A stretch of DNA of 64,000 nt. It comes from Pseudolabrys taiwanensis. Its GTDB lineage: Bacteria; Pseudomonadota; Alphaproteobacteria; Rhizobiales; Xanthobacteraceae. The position numbers and the translations under genes were made by a program. The notes under the pieces are model-generated. The model was not told the DNA's origin and made no database searches. It saw only the letters and a program-made list of their open reading frames with translations. This document shows positions 32,595 to 42,520 of this stretch, one piece after another (the stretch's first letter is position 1; each line of letters begins with the position of its first letter). The stretch spans positions 3,348,001 through 3,412,000 of the forward strand of contig NZ_CP031417.1 of assembly GCF_003367395.1 (NCBI RefSeq), read 5' to 3'.

Positions 32595-34388
32595 GTGCTC
32601 GATCGTACTGCGGAAACCCAAGCTCAAGCGGCCCAGCGTGCCAAGAGCGGCGAGACGCCGCGCACGCCGTCGTCGCGGTTTGCCGCCATGCGCCGGCCGT
32701 TGAAGTCGGCCTGGGCCTTCTTCGTCTCGCAAAGCTTTTCCAGCCTCACCCGCCGCATCGTCTTCCTGAACCTGGCCGGTCTTTGCGCGCTGGTCGTCGG
32801 CGTGATGTACCTCTCGCAATTCCGCGCCGGCCTCATCGATGCGCGCGTGCAGAGCCTGTTGGTGCAGAGCGAGATCATCGCCGGCGCCATCGCCGCATCG
32901 GCCACGGTCGAAACGGATGCGCTCACCATCGATCCCGAACGGCTGCTCGAATTGCAGGCCGGCGAGAGCTACGGTCCCGCCGACGACGCGGTGTCCGGCA
33001 TCGAGTTTCCCATCAATCCTGAACGCGTCGCGCCGGTGCTGCGCCGCCTCGTCTCGCCGACCAAGACGCGGGCGCGCATTTACGATCGCGACGGCGTGCT
33101 GATCCTCGACAGCCGCAATCTCTACGGCCGCGGCGACGTTTTGCGCTTCGACCTGCCGCCGCCCGATACGGCGGAGCCCGGCCTGATGGAACGCGCCTTC
33201 ATCGCGATCCGGCGCTGGTTCGGCCGCGGCGATCTGCCGATCTACAAGGAGCTCGGACCCGAGAACGGCAAGGGCTATCCGGAAGTCACGCAAGCGCTCA
33301 ACGGCCTGCACGCCAGCATGGTGCGCGTGAACGACCGCGGCGAAGTGATCGTCTCGGTGGCGGTGCCGGTGCAGCGCTTCCGCGCCGTGCGCGGCGCGCT
33401 CATGCTCTCGACGCAAGGCGCCGACATCGACGACATGGTCGAAGCCGAGCGGCTCGCCATCTTCAAAGTGTTCCTGATCGCCGCCGGCGTGATGGTGGTG
33501 CTGTCGATGCTGCTGGCCGGCACGATCGCCGGCCCGGTGCGTCGGCTCGCCGACGGCGCGGAGCGCGTGCGCCGCCGGATCCGCAGCCGCGTCGAAATCC
33601 CCGACTTCACCCGCCGCAACGACGAGATCGGCCATTTGTCCGGCGCGCTGCGCGACATGACCAACGCGCTCTACAGCCGCATCGAAGCGATCGAAAGCTT
33701 CGCCGCCGACGTATCGCACGAATTGAAGAATCCGCTCACCTCGTTGCGCTCGGCGGTGGAGACGCTGCCGATGGCCAAGACCGACGCCAACCGCAAGCGG
33801 CTATTGGACGTCATCGAGCACGACGTGAAACGGCTCGATCGTCTGATCTCCGACATCTCCGACGCCAGCCGTCTCGATGCCGAATTGCAGCGCCAGGAAG
33901 CCGCGCCGGTCGACGTGGCCAAGTTGCTCGATGCCTTGGTGACGGCGGCGAACGAAGTGCGCGGCGACGTGCGCGTGACGCTCAACTTCGAGGGCTCGGG
34001 CGGCTTCCGCGTGCCCGGCCATGACTCGCGTCTTGGACAAGTCGTCAGCAACCTGATCGACAACGCGCGTTCGTTCTCGCGCGAAGGCGGCCAGGTGCGC
34101 GTGACCTGCCGCCGGCTCAAAAGCGACATCGAGATCGTCGTCGACGATGACGGCCCCGGCATCCGGCCCGATGCGCTGGAGAAGATCTTCGAGCGCTTCT
34201 ACACCGACCGGCCCGAGGAGCAGGGCTTCGGCCAGAACTCCGGTCTCGGACTCTCCATTTCGAAGCAGATCGTCGAAGCGCATGGCGGCAGCATCCGCGC
34301 CGAGAACCGCACCGCGCCGCCGGCGGCGGGCGACGAAGAGCCGCGCGTCACGGGCGCGCGCTTCATCGTGCGCCTGCCGGCGATGTGA
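32595..34388 (+). CDS. chvG: Sensor histidine kinase ChvG
   Basis: This 597-residue inner-membrane kinase starts at GTG 32595. An N-terminal cytoplasmic part (1-50) precedes TM1 (IVFLNLAGLCALVVGVMYL). A periplasmic sensor domain and TM2 (about 291-312) follow, then HAMP. The phospho-acceptor is H375 in DVSHELKNPLTSLRS. The ATPase domain has LIDNARSFS, DDDGPGI and GLGLSISKQIVEAHGG. The periplasmic domain matches the ChvG/ExoS type, which in rhizobia is held inactive by ExoR at neutral pH; no exoR is in this window. Confidence 0.95.
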   Translation: MLDRTAETQAQAAQRAKSGETPRTPSSRFAAMRRPLKSAWAFFVSQSFSSLTRRIVFLNLAGLCALVVGVMYLSQFRAGLIDARVQSLLVQSEIIAGAIAASATVETDALTIDPERLLELQAGESYGPADDAVSGIEFPINPERVAPVLRRLVSPTKTRARIYDRDGVLILDSRNLYGRGDVLRFDLPPPDTAEPGLMERAFIAIRRWFGRGDLPIYKELGPENGKGYPEVTQALNGLHASMVRVNDRGEVIVSVAVPVQRFRAVRGALMLSTQGADIDDMVEAERLAIFKVFLIAAGVMVVLSMLLAGTIAGPVRRLADGAERVRRRIRSRVEIPDFTRRNDEIGHLSGALRDMTNALYSRIEAIESFAADVSHELKNPLTSLRSAVETLPMAKTDANRKRLLDVIEHDVKRLDRLISDISDASRLDAELQRQEAAPVDVAKLLDALVTAANEVRGDVRVTLNFEGSGGFRVPGHDSRLGQVVSNLIDNARSFSREGGQVRVTCRRLKSDIEIVVDDDGPGIRPDALEKIFERFYTDRPEEQGFGQNSGLGLSISKQIVEAHGGSIRAENRTAPPAAGDEEPRVTGARFIVRLPAM

Positions 34389-34424
34389 AGCCGCCCGAAC
34401 CTGGTGGCGCACCTCGCCTTGATC

Positions 34425-34525
34425 CGTCATCCTGAGGTGGCCGCGTAGCGGCCCTCGCAGGAGGACAGGCACTGAATCCCGGGCCGCTTATCCTTCGAGG
34501 CTCGCTTCGCTCGCACCTCAGGATG
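34425..34525. repeat. Palindromic repeat, family B, between chvG and hprK
   Basis: CGTCATCCTGAGGTGGCCGC at the left is answered by CGCACCTCAGGATGAG at the right, with inner dyads. The same form occurs at 59352 and 62210. Its right end overlaps an in-frame ATG (34523) at the 5' end of hprK. Confidence 0.8.
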
Positions 34526-34543
34526 AGGGGACTAATTCTGCGC

Positions 34544-34999
34544 ATGGGCTCAACAGGCACCACCATCCACGCCTCGGCCGTGCTTGTCGGTGCCACGGCC
34601 GTGCTGATCCGCGGGCCCGCCGGCGCCGGCAAATCGCGGCTGGCGTGGGAGCTGATCGCGGCGGCCACGCAAGGCGCCCTGCCCTTCGCGCGGCTGGTCG
34701 GCGACGACCGCGTCCATATCGATGCACACGCCGGCCGGCTGCTGGTGCGGCCGGCGCAAGTGCTGGCGGGCCTTCTGGAAATCCGCGGCCTCGGCATCCG
34801 CCGCCTGCCTTATGAGCCCGTGGCGGCCATCGGCCTCCTGGTCGACCTCGCCGCCGCCGACGCCGCCCGCCTGCCGGAGCCGGAGGCGTTTGAGACCGCG
34901 CTCGCCGGTGTCCTGTTGCCACGCCTACCGGTCGCGCGCGAACAGGCTTCTCTACCCTTGGTTTTAGGGCGCCTAGCCACCCTTTCTGCGGGTGATTGA
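34544..34999 (+). CDS. hprK: HPr kinase/phosphorylase, short alphaproteobacterial form
   Basis: The protein is about 151 residues, with Walker A GPAGAGKS (residues 24-31) and RLVGDDRVHIDAHAGRLLVR matching the HprK catalytic domain. LEIRGLGIRRLPYEP is the HprK signature. It lacks the N-terminal domain of the 310-residue firmicute enzyme, as is usual in alphaproteobacteria. It phosphorylates a Ser of HPr, encoded 640 bp downstream. The start is uncertain: ATG 34544 has an AGGGGA about 12 bases upstream, while ATG 34523 lies inside the family B repeat. Confidence 0.85.
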   Translation: MGSTGTTIHASAVLVGATAVLIRGPAGAGKSRLAWELIAAATQGALPFARLVGDDRVHIDAHAGRLLVRPAQVLAGLLEIRGLGIRRLPYEPVAAIGLLVDLAAADAARLPEPEAFETALAGVLLPRLPVAREQASLPLVLGRLATLSAGD

Positions 35000-35240
35000 C
35001 GGTGGGGCGCGAGGTGCGCTACTGCGGCGCCCTTCGACACGGTTGGAATAATTAACGATAACCGGCCTAGGCTTCGACAGGCCGAAAACCGACGCCCCCG
35101 AGCACCCCTCTTTGGCTCAACCTTTTCGCAGTGCAACAGAGCGCTTATATAGCGGGCAGGCCCCTTGCAATGGGGCTTCAGATGGGCCTGAATGTCGGCC
35201 CTTTCGTGCGGCGCAAAAACGCGCCCGCGAGGAGTTCGGA

Positions 35241-35642
35241 ATGATCGGCCTCGTATTAGTGACCCACGGGCGGCTCGCCACCGAGTTTCGCTCGGCCTTG
35301 GAGCATGTCGTGGGTCCCCAGCGTCAGATAGAAGCCATTACCATCGGGCCCGATGACGACGTCGAGCAATGTCGCAAGAACATTCTCGACGCGGTCAAAC
35401 GGGTGGACAGCGGCGAAGGCGTCGCCATCCTCACCGACATGTTCGGCGGCACGCCTTCCAACCTCGCCATCTCGGTGATGAGCCAGCCCAAGGTGGAAGT
35501 GCTGGCCGGCATTAACCTTCCGATGCTGATCAAGCTGGCCAAGGTGCGCGAAACCGCACCGCTCGAGACGGCCGTCGCGGCCGCTCAGGAAGCCGGCCGC
35601 AAGTACTGCACCATCGCGAGCCGGGTCCTCAGCGGTAAATGA
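35241..35642 (+). CDS. PTS EIIA component, mannose family (regulatory)
   Basis: This 133-residue protein carries the phosphorylatable H9 in LVTHGRLA and GVAILTDMFGGTPSNLAIS, matching the EIIA-Man family. There are no EIIB, EIIC or EIID genes here, so it is a regulatory EIIA that receives phosphate from HPr and likely signals to ChvG/ChvI or carbon-metabolism targets. The ATG at 35241 has a GAGGAG site. The 241 bp between hprK and this gene hold a short hairpin (CCCCTTGCAATGGGG) but no other gene. The stop overlaps the HPr start by 4 bp. Confidence 0.9.
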   Translation: MIGLVLVTHGRLATEFRSALEHVVGPQRQIEAITIGPDDDVEQCRKNILDAVKRVDSGEGVAILTDMFGGTPSNLAISVMSQPKVEVLAGINLPMLIKLAKVRETAPLETAVAAAQEAGRKYCTIASRVLSGK

Positions 35643-35941
35643 GCGAGCCCGCGGCAGCCGACGGCACGTCCGCGCTCGTGCGCGAGGTGATGATCGTCAA
35701 CAAGAAGGGCCTGCACGCCCGCGCCTCGGCCAAATTCGTCCAGACCGCCGAACAGTTTCACGCCGACATCAAGGTCACGCGCCACGGCGAGACCGTCGGC
35801 GGCACCTCGATCATGGGGCTGATGATGCTCGCCGCCGCACCGGGCACGACCATCACCATTGCCTGCTCCGGCCCGGACGCCCAAGCGGCGATGGATGCAC
35901 TCACCGCGCTTGTCGCCAATCGCTTCGGCGAAGAAGAATAA
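35639..35941 (+). CDS. HPr family phosphocarrier protein
   Basis: This 100-residue protein has a catalytic H26 in KKGLHARASA and the regulatory Ser S57 in GGTSIMGLMML, the target of HprK. ATG overlaps the EIIA stop (ATGA), indicating translational coupling. With HprK and EIIA it forms the regulatory phosphorelay; EI-Ntr (ptsP) is not in the window. In many Hyphomicrobiales ahcY follows directly; here soxC, a cytochrome gene and a peroxidase gene lie between. Confidence 0.93.
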   Translation: MSEPAAADGTSALVREVMIVNKKGLHARASAKFVQTAEQFHADIKVTRHGETVGGTSIMGLMMLAAAPGTTITIACSGPDAQAAMDALTALVANRFGEEE

Positions 35942-36113
35942 GCACGCACCGTCTCACTGCATCTCGCGTGAGACACAATCATCGCAAATTTCTGAAAACT
36001 TGCCTCGCATTCCGGAGCCTGGCGCGGCGCCTACCCGTGCGCATAGCTGGCACAACGGTAGTTTTCTACATAGGGTGATCCGGGGGGGGCAACTTAAAAA
36101 GGAGGAAGCCTTG

Positions 36114-37517
36114 ATGAAGGCGCCGCCTGATATTGATCTCGACGAAAAGACTCAACGCATGGTCGACGGCATGATCGCCGCCGAACAGCGCGCCATGGCC
36201 GATCGTGCGGCCGAGTCTGAAGACTGCGACTGCAAGGAGGGAATGTTCCCGGCACGCGCAAGCCGACGGAATTTCCTGTTCGCAGCAGGCAGCACGGCCG
36301 GCGCTGCCGCCGCACTCCTCTCCAATCCGGCTACAGCTCAAAAAGCCCCGCCGGGCGCGGAATACTTCGACGTGCCGGACGATCCGACAAAAGTACCGGG
36401 ACGTCCCGTCGCTGGTGACGGCGGTTATGGTTCGCGCTCGCAGTTCGAAAGCGAAGTGCGAGTTCGCTATCCAACGCCGAACGAAAACACGTCTTGGAGT
36501 CTGACGCCGCTCGACAAGATGGTCGGCAACCTTACAGCGTCGGGACTCCACTTCGAACGTCATCACAACGGCATCCCGACAATCGATCCTTCCAGGCACC
36601 TCATTGTCGTGCATGGCATGGTCGACAAGCCGTTGAAATTCACGATGGCCGATCTGAAGCGCTTCCCGTCAGTCACGCGCCGGCATTTCATCGAATGCTC
36701 AGGCAACGGCCTCACTGAATGGAAAAAGCCGACCTTGAAGACCGTGCAAGGCACGCATGGTCTGCTGAGCACATCGGAGTGGACCGGCGTTCCGTTCGCC
36801 ACGATCGCGCGCGAAGTCGGCCTGAAGGACGGCGGCACCTGGGTCTTGGCTGAGGGGTCTGATTCCGCAGTGATGACGCGCAGCATCCCGATGGAGAAGA
36901 TGCTGAGCGACGCCCTGCTGGCCTATGGTCAGAATGGCGAGGCAATTCGTCCCGAACAAGGCTATCCCGTGCGTCTCTTGTTGCCCGGCTACGAGGGTAA
37001 CACGCACATCAAATGGCTCCGCCGCCTGGAAGTCAGCGACAAGCCATTCATGACGCGTGAAGAGACATCGAAGTACACGGACCTCATGGCGAACGGAAAA
37101 GCGCGTCAGTTCACGCTCGATATGGACGCCAAATCGGTGATCACGTTCCCGTCCGGCGACATGAAGCTGCCTGGACCCGGTTTCTACAACGTCACCGGCC
37201 TGGCTTGGTCGGGGCGCGGCCGGATACAGTCCGTCGACGTGTCGATCGATGGCGGAAAAACCTGGTACCCGGCGCGCATCGACTCGCTGCCCGAGCCCAT
37301 GTGCACGGTGCGGTTCAGCTTCCCATGGATGTGGGACGGCAAACCCGCCGTGTTACAGAGCCGCTGCACCGACGAGACGGGCTACATCCAGCCCACGTTG
37401 CAACAGCTCACCGCGATTCGCGGCGACAACGGACCGACCGGATCGGTCTATCACCTCAACGCGATCCAGAGCTGGGGCGTTGCCGCCGATGGGAGCATAA
37501 CCAATGTCCATGCGTAA
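36114..37517 (+). CDS. soxC: SoxC-like sulfite/sulfane dehydrogenase molybdenum subunit
   Basis: The protein is about 467 residues. The N-terminal 60 residues are acidic and precede a twin-arginine signal (SRRNFLFAAGSTAGAAAALL), so it is exported folded. The sulfite-oxidase-type molybdopterin domain has C195 in FIECSGNG as Mo ligand. The C-terminal Mo-co dimerisation domain has VDVSIDGGKTWYPA. SoxC and its SorA-like relatives oxidise sulfite or sulfane sulfur and pass electrons to a cytochrome c, encoded next with a 14-bp overlap. A strong AAGGAGGAAG site precedes the ATG. No other sox genes are present, favouring a sulfite-detoxifying role. Confidence 0.88.
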   Translation: MKAPPDIDLDEKTQRMVDGMIAAEQRAMADRAAESEDCDCKEGMFPARASRRNFLFAAGSTAGAAAALLSNPATAQKAPPGAEYFDVPDDPTKVPGRPVAGDGGYGSRSQFESEVRVRYPTPNENTSWSLTPLDKMVGNLTASGLHFERHHNGIPTIDPSRHLIVVHGMVDKPLKFTMADLKRFPSVTRRHFIECSGNGLTEWKKPTLKTVQGTHGLLSTSEWTGVPFATIAREVGLKDGGTWVLAEGSDSAVMTRSIPMEKMLSDALLAYGQNGEAIRPEQGYPVRLLLPGYEGNTHIKWLRRLEVSDKPFMTREETSKYTDLMANGKARQFTLDMDAKSVITFPSGDMKLPGPGFYNVTGLAWSGRGRIQSVDVSIDGGKTWYPARIDSLPEPMCTVRFSFPWMWDGKPAVLQSRCTDETGYIQPTLQQLTAIRGDNGPTGSVYHLNAIQSWGVAADGSITNVHA

Positions 37518-38067
37518 GCTCCGCATCATCGCAACGGCGCTCGTCGCGGCTGTACCGCTGGTCGCCGCGGCGCAGGTCCAGTCACATTATGGTTTCGGCA
37601 CACCGGCAACTCCGCAGGATCTGGCGAAGTACTTCTCCATTCCTGCTGACGGCCGAGGCCTGCCCCCTGGTAGCGGCACAGCGGCGAACGGCGCCAAGCT
37701 TTTCGCCGACAATTGTGCCGCCTGTCATGGCGATAAGCTGCAAGGGAATCCGACCGCCGGACTCGGCGGCGACAAACTGATCGGCGGACGCGGCACGCTG
37801 GCAACCGACGCTCCCGTCAAAACAGTCGAAAGCTATTGGCCTTATGCCACGACGCTTTTCGACTACATCAAACGGGCAATGCCGTTCACATCGCCGGGCA
37901 CACTCAGCGACGACGAGGTGTACAGCCTCGTTGCCTACATCCTTTCGGAAGCCAAGATCATCAAGGCCAACGAAACGATGGACGCGAAATCGCTGCCGAA
38001 AGTGGCGATGCCGAACCGGGACGGTTTCGAACCCGACCCGCGGCCGGAGCTCGGCCTTTACCGCTAG
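37504..38067 (+). CDS. Cytochrome c subunit of the sulfite dehydrogenase
   Basis: This 187-residue protein has a signal peptide (residues 1-23), one heme site C71-A-A-C74-H75 and a likely axial Met in AMPFTSPGTLSDDEVYS. It resembles the monoheme SorB or the first half of SoxD; the second heme domain of full SoxD is absent. It accepts electrons from the SoxC-like enzyme and passes them to the respiratory chain. Its start overlaps the soxC stop by 14 bp, so the pair is translationally coupled. A strong terminator follows. Confidence 0.88.
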   Translation: MSMRKLRIIATALVAAVPLVAAAQVQSHYGFGTPATPQDLAKYFSIPADGRGLPPGSGTAANGAKLFADNCAACHGDKLQGNPTAGLGGDKLIGGRGTLATDAPVKTVESYWPYATTLFDYIKRAMPFTSPGTLSDDEVYSLVAYILSEAKIIKANETMDAKSLPKVAMPNRDGFEPDPRPELGLYR

Positions 38068-38077
38068 CCCACCAGTT

Positions 38078-38108
38078 GGGCGCCCGCCCAGGCGGGCGCC
38101 CGTTTTTT
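38078..38108 (+). terminator. Intrinsic terminator of the soxC-cytochrome operon
   Basis: GGGCGCCCGC and GCGGGCGCCC form a perfect stem with a CCAG loop, followed by G and six T. The U-run ends at the stop codon of the convergent peroxidase gene, so the two operons share the end point. Confidence 0.92.
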
Positions 38109-38587
38109 CACAACAGACGTTCGATGTCCGGCTTAATCGCCGCCGGCTCGGTCGTCGGCGCGTAGCGCTCGACCACGTGGCCGTCGCGGTCGATCAGGAA
38201 TTTGGTGAAATTCCACTTGATCGCTTCGCTGCCGAGCAGGCCCTTGGCCTCGCCCTTGAGCCAGCGATAGAGCGGATGAGCGCCCGCGCCGTTCACCTCG
38301 ATCTTGGCGAACATCGGAAAGCGCACGTCGTATTGCAGCTTGCAGAAGCTGGCGATCTCCTCGGCGTCGCCCGGCTCCTGGCCGCCGAACTGATTGCAGG
38401 GAAAGCCGAGCACGGCAAAGCCCCGCCCGTTCAGCTCCTCGTAGAGCCGCTCGAGGCCGGCATACTGCTTGGTGAAGCCGCACTGGCTGGCGGTGTTGAC
38501 GATGAGCAGCACCTGGCCGCGGAAGCGCGCGAGCGGCACCGCCGTGCCCGCGAGGTCCTGTGCGCTGAAGTCGTACAATGTCGTCAT
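38108..38587 (-). CDS. Glutathione peroxidase family protein
   Basis: This 159-residue thiol peroxidase reduces hydrogen peroxide or lipid hydroperoxides. The peroxidatic cysteine is C36 in NTASQCGFT, in place of selenocysteine. Other conserved blocks are FPCNQFGGQEPG, with the tetrad Gln, and KWNFTKFLID with the tetrad Trp. Bacterial members usually depend on thioredoxin rather than glutathione. The ATG at 38587 gives the family length; an upstream frame extension has no family match. It converges with the sulfite dehydrogenase genes and shares their intrusion into the PTS-ahcY interval. Confidence 0.93.
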   Translation of the reverse strand: MTTLYDFSAQDLAGTAVPLARFRGQVLLIVNTASQCGFTKQYAGLERLYEELNGRGFAVLGFPCNQFGGQEPGDAEEIASFCKLQYDVRFPMFAKIEVNGAGAHPLYRWLKGEAKGLLGSEAIKWNFTKFLIDRDGHVVERYAPTTEPAAIKPDIERLL

Positions 38588-38902
38588 CGCTTGCCCATGT
38601 CTTGGAGCGCTACCGAGCTGCGCTTCCCGCCGCCGAACCGAAACCACCATCCCCCAGCGGTCTCTCCCGCGCCAGTCCCGGCGGCCGCCGCCCTGCTCCC
38701 GCCGGAACCCATCTGGGCCGACAATGCCGGATGACCGGCATTCGGTCGGAATTTGTGGTGCTGAAATACCTATTCGACCAGCATCGAGGCCGAACAGACT
38801 ACATAAAGAAATCTTTATATATGCATTGCGACCCCGGCCTGGGACTGTTATAGGCACGGCCGGCACATTTCATCCCCCAATTCCGTTTGTGGAAGGACCC
38901 TC
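38588..38902. other. Control region between the peroxidase and ahcY genes
   Basis: These 315 bp separate divergent genes. I see no gene and no recognisable SAH or SAM riboswitch fold. The right half is AT-richer and contains the palindrome at 38803-38818, so promoters for ahcY probably lie here. Confidence 0.5.
38803..38818. promoter_or_regulatory. Palindromic operator candidate upstream of ahcY
   Basis: ATAAAGA-AA-TCTTTAT is a perfect 7-2-7 dyad in an AT-rich patch about 85 bp before the ahcY start. ArsR-type regulators of the methionine cycle (SahR and relatives) use palindromes of this general kind at ahcY and met genes. Assignment to that family is inference. Confidence 0.55.
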
Positions 38903-40315
<1,413 letters not shown>

Positions 40316-40341
40316 GCGTTCGACATTCCGACGCGAACGAG

Positions 40342-40373
40342 ATGGCCGGGCAATCGCCCGGCCATTTTTGTTT
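40342..40373 (+). terminator. Intrinsic terminator of ahcY
   Basis: ATGGCCGGGC (40342-40351) pairs with GCCCGGCCAT (40356-40365) around an AATC loop, followed by a T-rich run. It lies 27 bp after the ahcY stop. Confidence 0.9.
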
Positions 40374-40420
40374 AGCACGTAATTAGCTGAAGCCGCAGCA
40401 TCTGCCACAGGCAGGGCGTG

Positions 40421-40527
40421 CTCCCTCTCCCCTTTGGGGAGAGGGCTGGGGTGAGGGGGATACGATCCCTCGCTATAACCCCTCACCCGCCGCGCTCCGC
40501 GCGGCGACCTCTCCCCATGGGAGAGGT
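40421..40527. repeat. Palindromic repeat, family C
   Basis: CTCCCTCTCCCCTTTGGGGA at the left and ACCTCTCCCCATGGGAGAGG at the right flank GGTGAGGGG and CCCCTCACC arms and a CGCGCTCCGCGCG core. Related elements occur at 56105, 61194 (half) and 63859. It lies between two convergent genes. Confidence 0.8.
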
Positions 40528-40594
40528 TAAGCGAGTCCGCGGCTACGCTTGCTTCAATCTCGAGCACCCATGCTCTGCCGCCTCGCACGATGCC

Positions 40595-42319
40595 CTAGTT
40601 GGCTCCGCCGACTTCCGTAAACCGCACGCGGCCGTCCTTCTCCGGCTTGATGCCGGCCTGACCGGCGGCGCGAATGGCCGCTTCGGCGATCTCGCTCAGC
40701 CTGCGCGGCTTATGCTTGGTACCGGGGGGCAGCGGCGCCTTCTGCAAATCGGCGATGCAGGTCTCGCCCGGTGCCAACAGCGGATAGCCGTCACCGCCGC
40801 ACAACAGGAAAGGCGGCGCCGCGACCTTGATCGGCGTGTTGCTCTTGCAGGTGACGCCCTTCTTGCCGACGAAGCGCGTCACGGCCGCCGCCGTATATGT
40901 GTTGTCGGCGCGCGTCACCTCGGCTTTGACGCCGGCGAGATGCGGCCAAGCGCCCGTTCCCGGGTGCAGCAGACCGTGCGCGATCGCGGCGCAGACCTGC
41001 TTGGCCGGAAGCACGCGCACCGCGATGACATCGTCAAAGCGGATAGCGTCGGCGACGTGCCGCAGCCGAAGCTTGGTCCCCGCCGCCAGATCCTCATTCA
41101 AACCGAGGATGCCCGAATTGACGATCGCCACATCCGCTCCGGTGTCCTTCTTCACCGCGTCCGCCAGCCAGTCGCCGAAGCCCGTCTCCTGGCTGCGGTT
41201 CGCGGTTTCCTCCAGTTCAATGACGCTTTGCGTGCGGCCAATCTGCTCTTCGAGACAGAGGGGCGAGGCTGGCTTGCCCTCCGCATCCTTGCGCCTGCGG
41301 CACAGCTCCTCGTCGGCGCGCGCCGCCCACCAAGCGGCCAGCTTCGTCATCGGCTCGTCGGGCGGGATCGCCTCGTTAAGGGCAATGAGCTGCGCCTCGA
41401 CGCGCGGCCGCTGTCCCGATGTCAACAGCACGTCGATCCGCCATGCCGAACGGCCGTCCGAGTCCGCCTTGAAACCGCGCGGGCGGCCCGCGCTGTCCAT
41501 GAGTACCATGTTGTTATGGTCGTGGCCGCCGACGAGCAGATCGAGCCCCGCCGGGGCGAGCTCGCGCAAGAGCGTCTCGTCGTCCTCGCGCGGCAAATGC
41601 GTGAGCGCGACGACCAGTTCGGCGCCGCGGTCGCGCAAGGCCGCCACGCTACGCCGCGCAGCCGGCAGCGCCTCCTCGAAGCGCGGATAGTCCGGCGCGC
41701 TTTTCTTGTCGGGCGTGAGGCCAATGCCGAACAGGCCGATCTTGACGTTGCCGACGTCAACGATGGCGCCGTCCTTGACGTTGCGCCGCTGCGGCACACC
41801 GCTCATGCTCGCGCAGCCGGAAAAGTCGAGGTTGCTGACGAGCCAGGTGAACTGCGACTCCGCAATACGTTTGTCGAGCGGGGACGCCGGATTGTTGCAC
41901 TTTGAATCGTCGAACTCATGATTGCCGAAGGCGACGAACATCCGGGCATCGAAGGTCTTCGGATAACCGTGCAGATTGTTCATGGCGTCGATCATCTGCT
42001 CGCCCTTGAACACCTTGCCGACCAGCGACGGCGACAGGAAATCGCCGGCGTGCAGCAGGATTGCGTCCGGCGCATCGCGCTCGATCCAGGTCCGCAACGT
42101 GCGCAGGCGCGCGAGGCCGCCGCTCTTGCCTTCGGCGACGCCGTCGATGCGATAGATGTCGTTCACGGTGAGGAAGGTCACGCGGCGCTCGGCCGGCTCC
42201 GCGGCGGCTGCGCCGATCAGATGGGGCGTGACGAGGAAGACAAGGCCCAACATCCAACCGACTTTGACGAAAATCGATGACGTCGCGGCTTCGTCGGCCC
42301 GCCAAAGACTCCTGCGCAT
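40595..42319 (-). CDS. Exported bifunctional metallophosphatase/5'-nucleotidase
   Basis: This 574-residue protein has an N-terminal signal sequence (hydrophobic core MLGLVFLVTPHLIGAAAA, residues 23-40). The calcineurin-like metallophosphatase domain holds FLTVNDIYRID, LLHAGDFLSPS, FGNHEFDD and the late GGHDHNN. The C-terminal 5'-nucleotidase domain includes VAIVNSGILGLNEDL and IRFDDVIAVRVL. Such enzymes release phosphate from nucleotides or UDP-sugars in the periplasm. The first motif has Asn-Asp-Ile-Tyr instead of the usual N-D-x-H; this His/Tyr change at a metal ligand may alter activity. An AGGGGCGGG site supports ATG 42319. Confidence 0.85.
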   Translation of the reverse strand: MRRSLWRADEAATSSIFVKVGWMLGLVFLVTPHLIGAAAAEPAERRVTFLTVNDIYRIDGVAEGKSGGLARLRTLRTWIERDAPDAILLHAGDFLSPSLVGKVFKGEQMIDAMNNLHGYPKTFDARMFVAFGNHEFDDSKCNNPASPLDKRIAESQFTWLVSNLDFSGCASMSGVPQRRNVKDGAIVDVGNVKIGLFGIGLTPDKKSAPDYPRFEEALPAARRSVAALRDRGAELVVALTHLPREDDETLLRELAPAGLDLLVGGHDHNNMVLMDSAGRPRGFKADSDGRSAWRIDVLLTSGQRPRVEAQLIALNEAIPPDEPMTKLAAWWAARADEELCRRRKDAEGKPASPLCLEEQIGRTQSVIELEETANRSQETGFGDWLADAVKKDTGADVAIVNSGILGLNEDLAAGTKLRLRHVADAIRFDDVIAVRVLPAKQVCAAIAHGLLHPGTGAWPHLAGVKAEVTRADNTYTAAAVTRFVGKKGVTCKSNTPIKVAAPPFLLCGGDGYPLLAPGETCIADLQKAPLPPGTKHKPRRLSEIAEAAIRAAGQAGIKPEKDGRVRFTEVGGAN

Positions 42320-42520
42320 CCCGCCCCTCTCCCCCTGCAGACCATCCGCATCAATCAGCTGGCTGTCACTTTTTCAAGCATCGCCGCCGCTTCATACCGC
42401 CCCCGCGGCGCGGCCCGTGCCGGATGGTAAGTATTACTGCGGATGGCGGCCGTTGACACGAATCAACTCGCCGCCGGGCGCGCCGGCGATGATGCCGCGT
42501 CATTCGAGCAGGAGGACGTC

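Noticed and set aside
38588..38902. SAH or SAM riboswitch before ahcY
   Set aside because: I could not find paired stems or conserved loops of either class; the only clear structure is the short DNA palindrome at 38803-38818.
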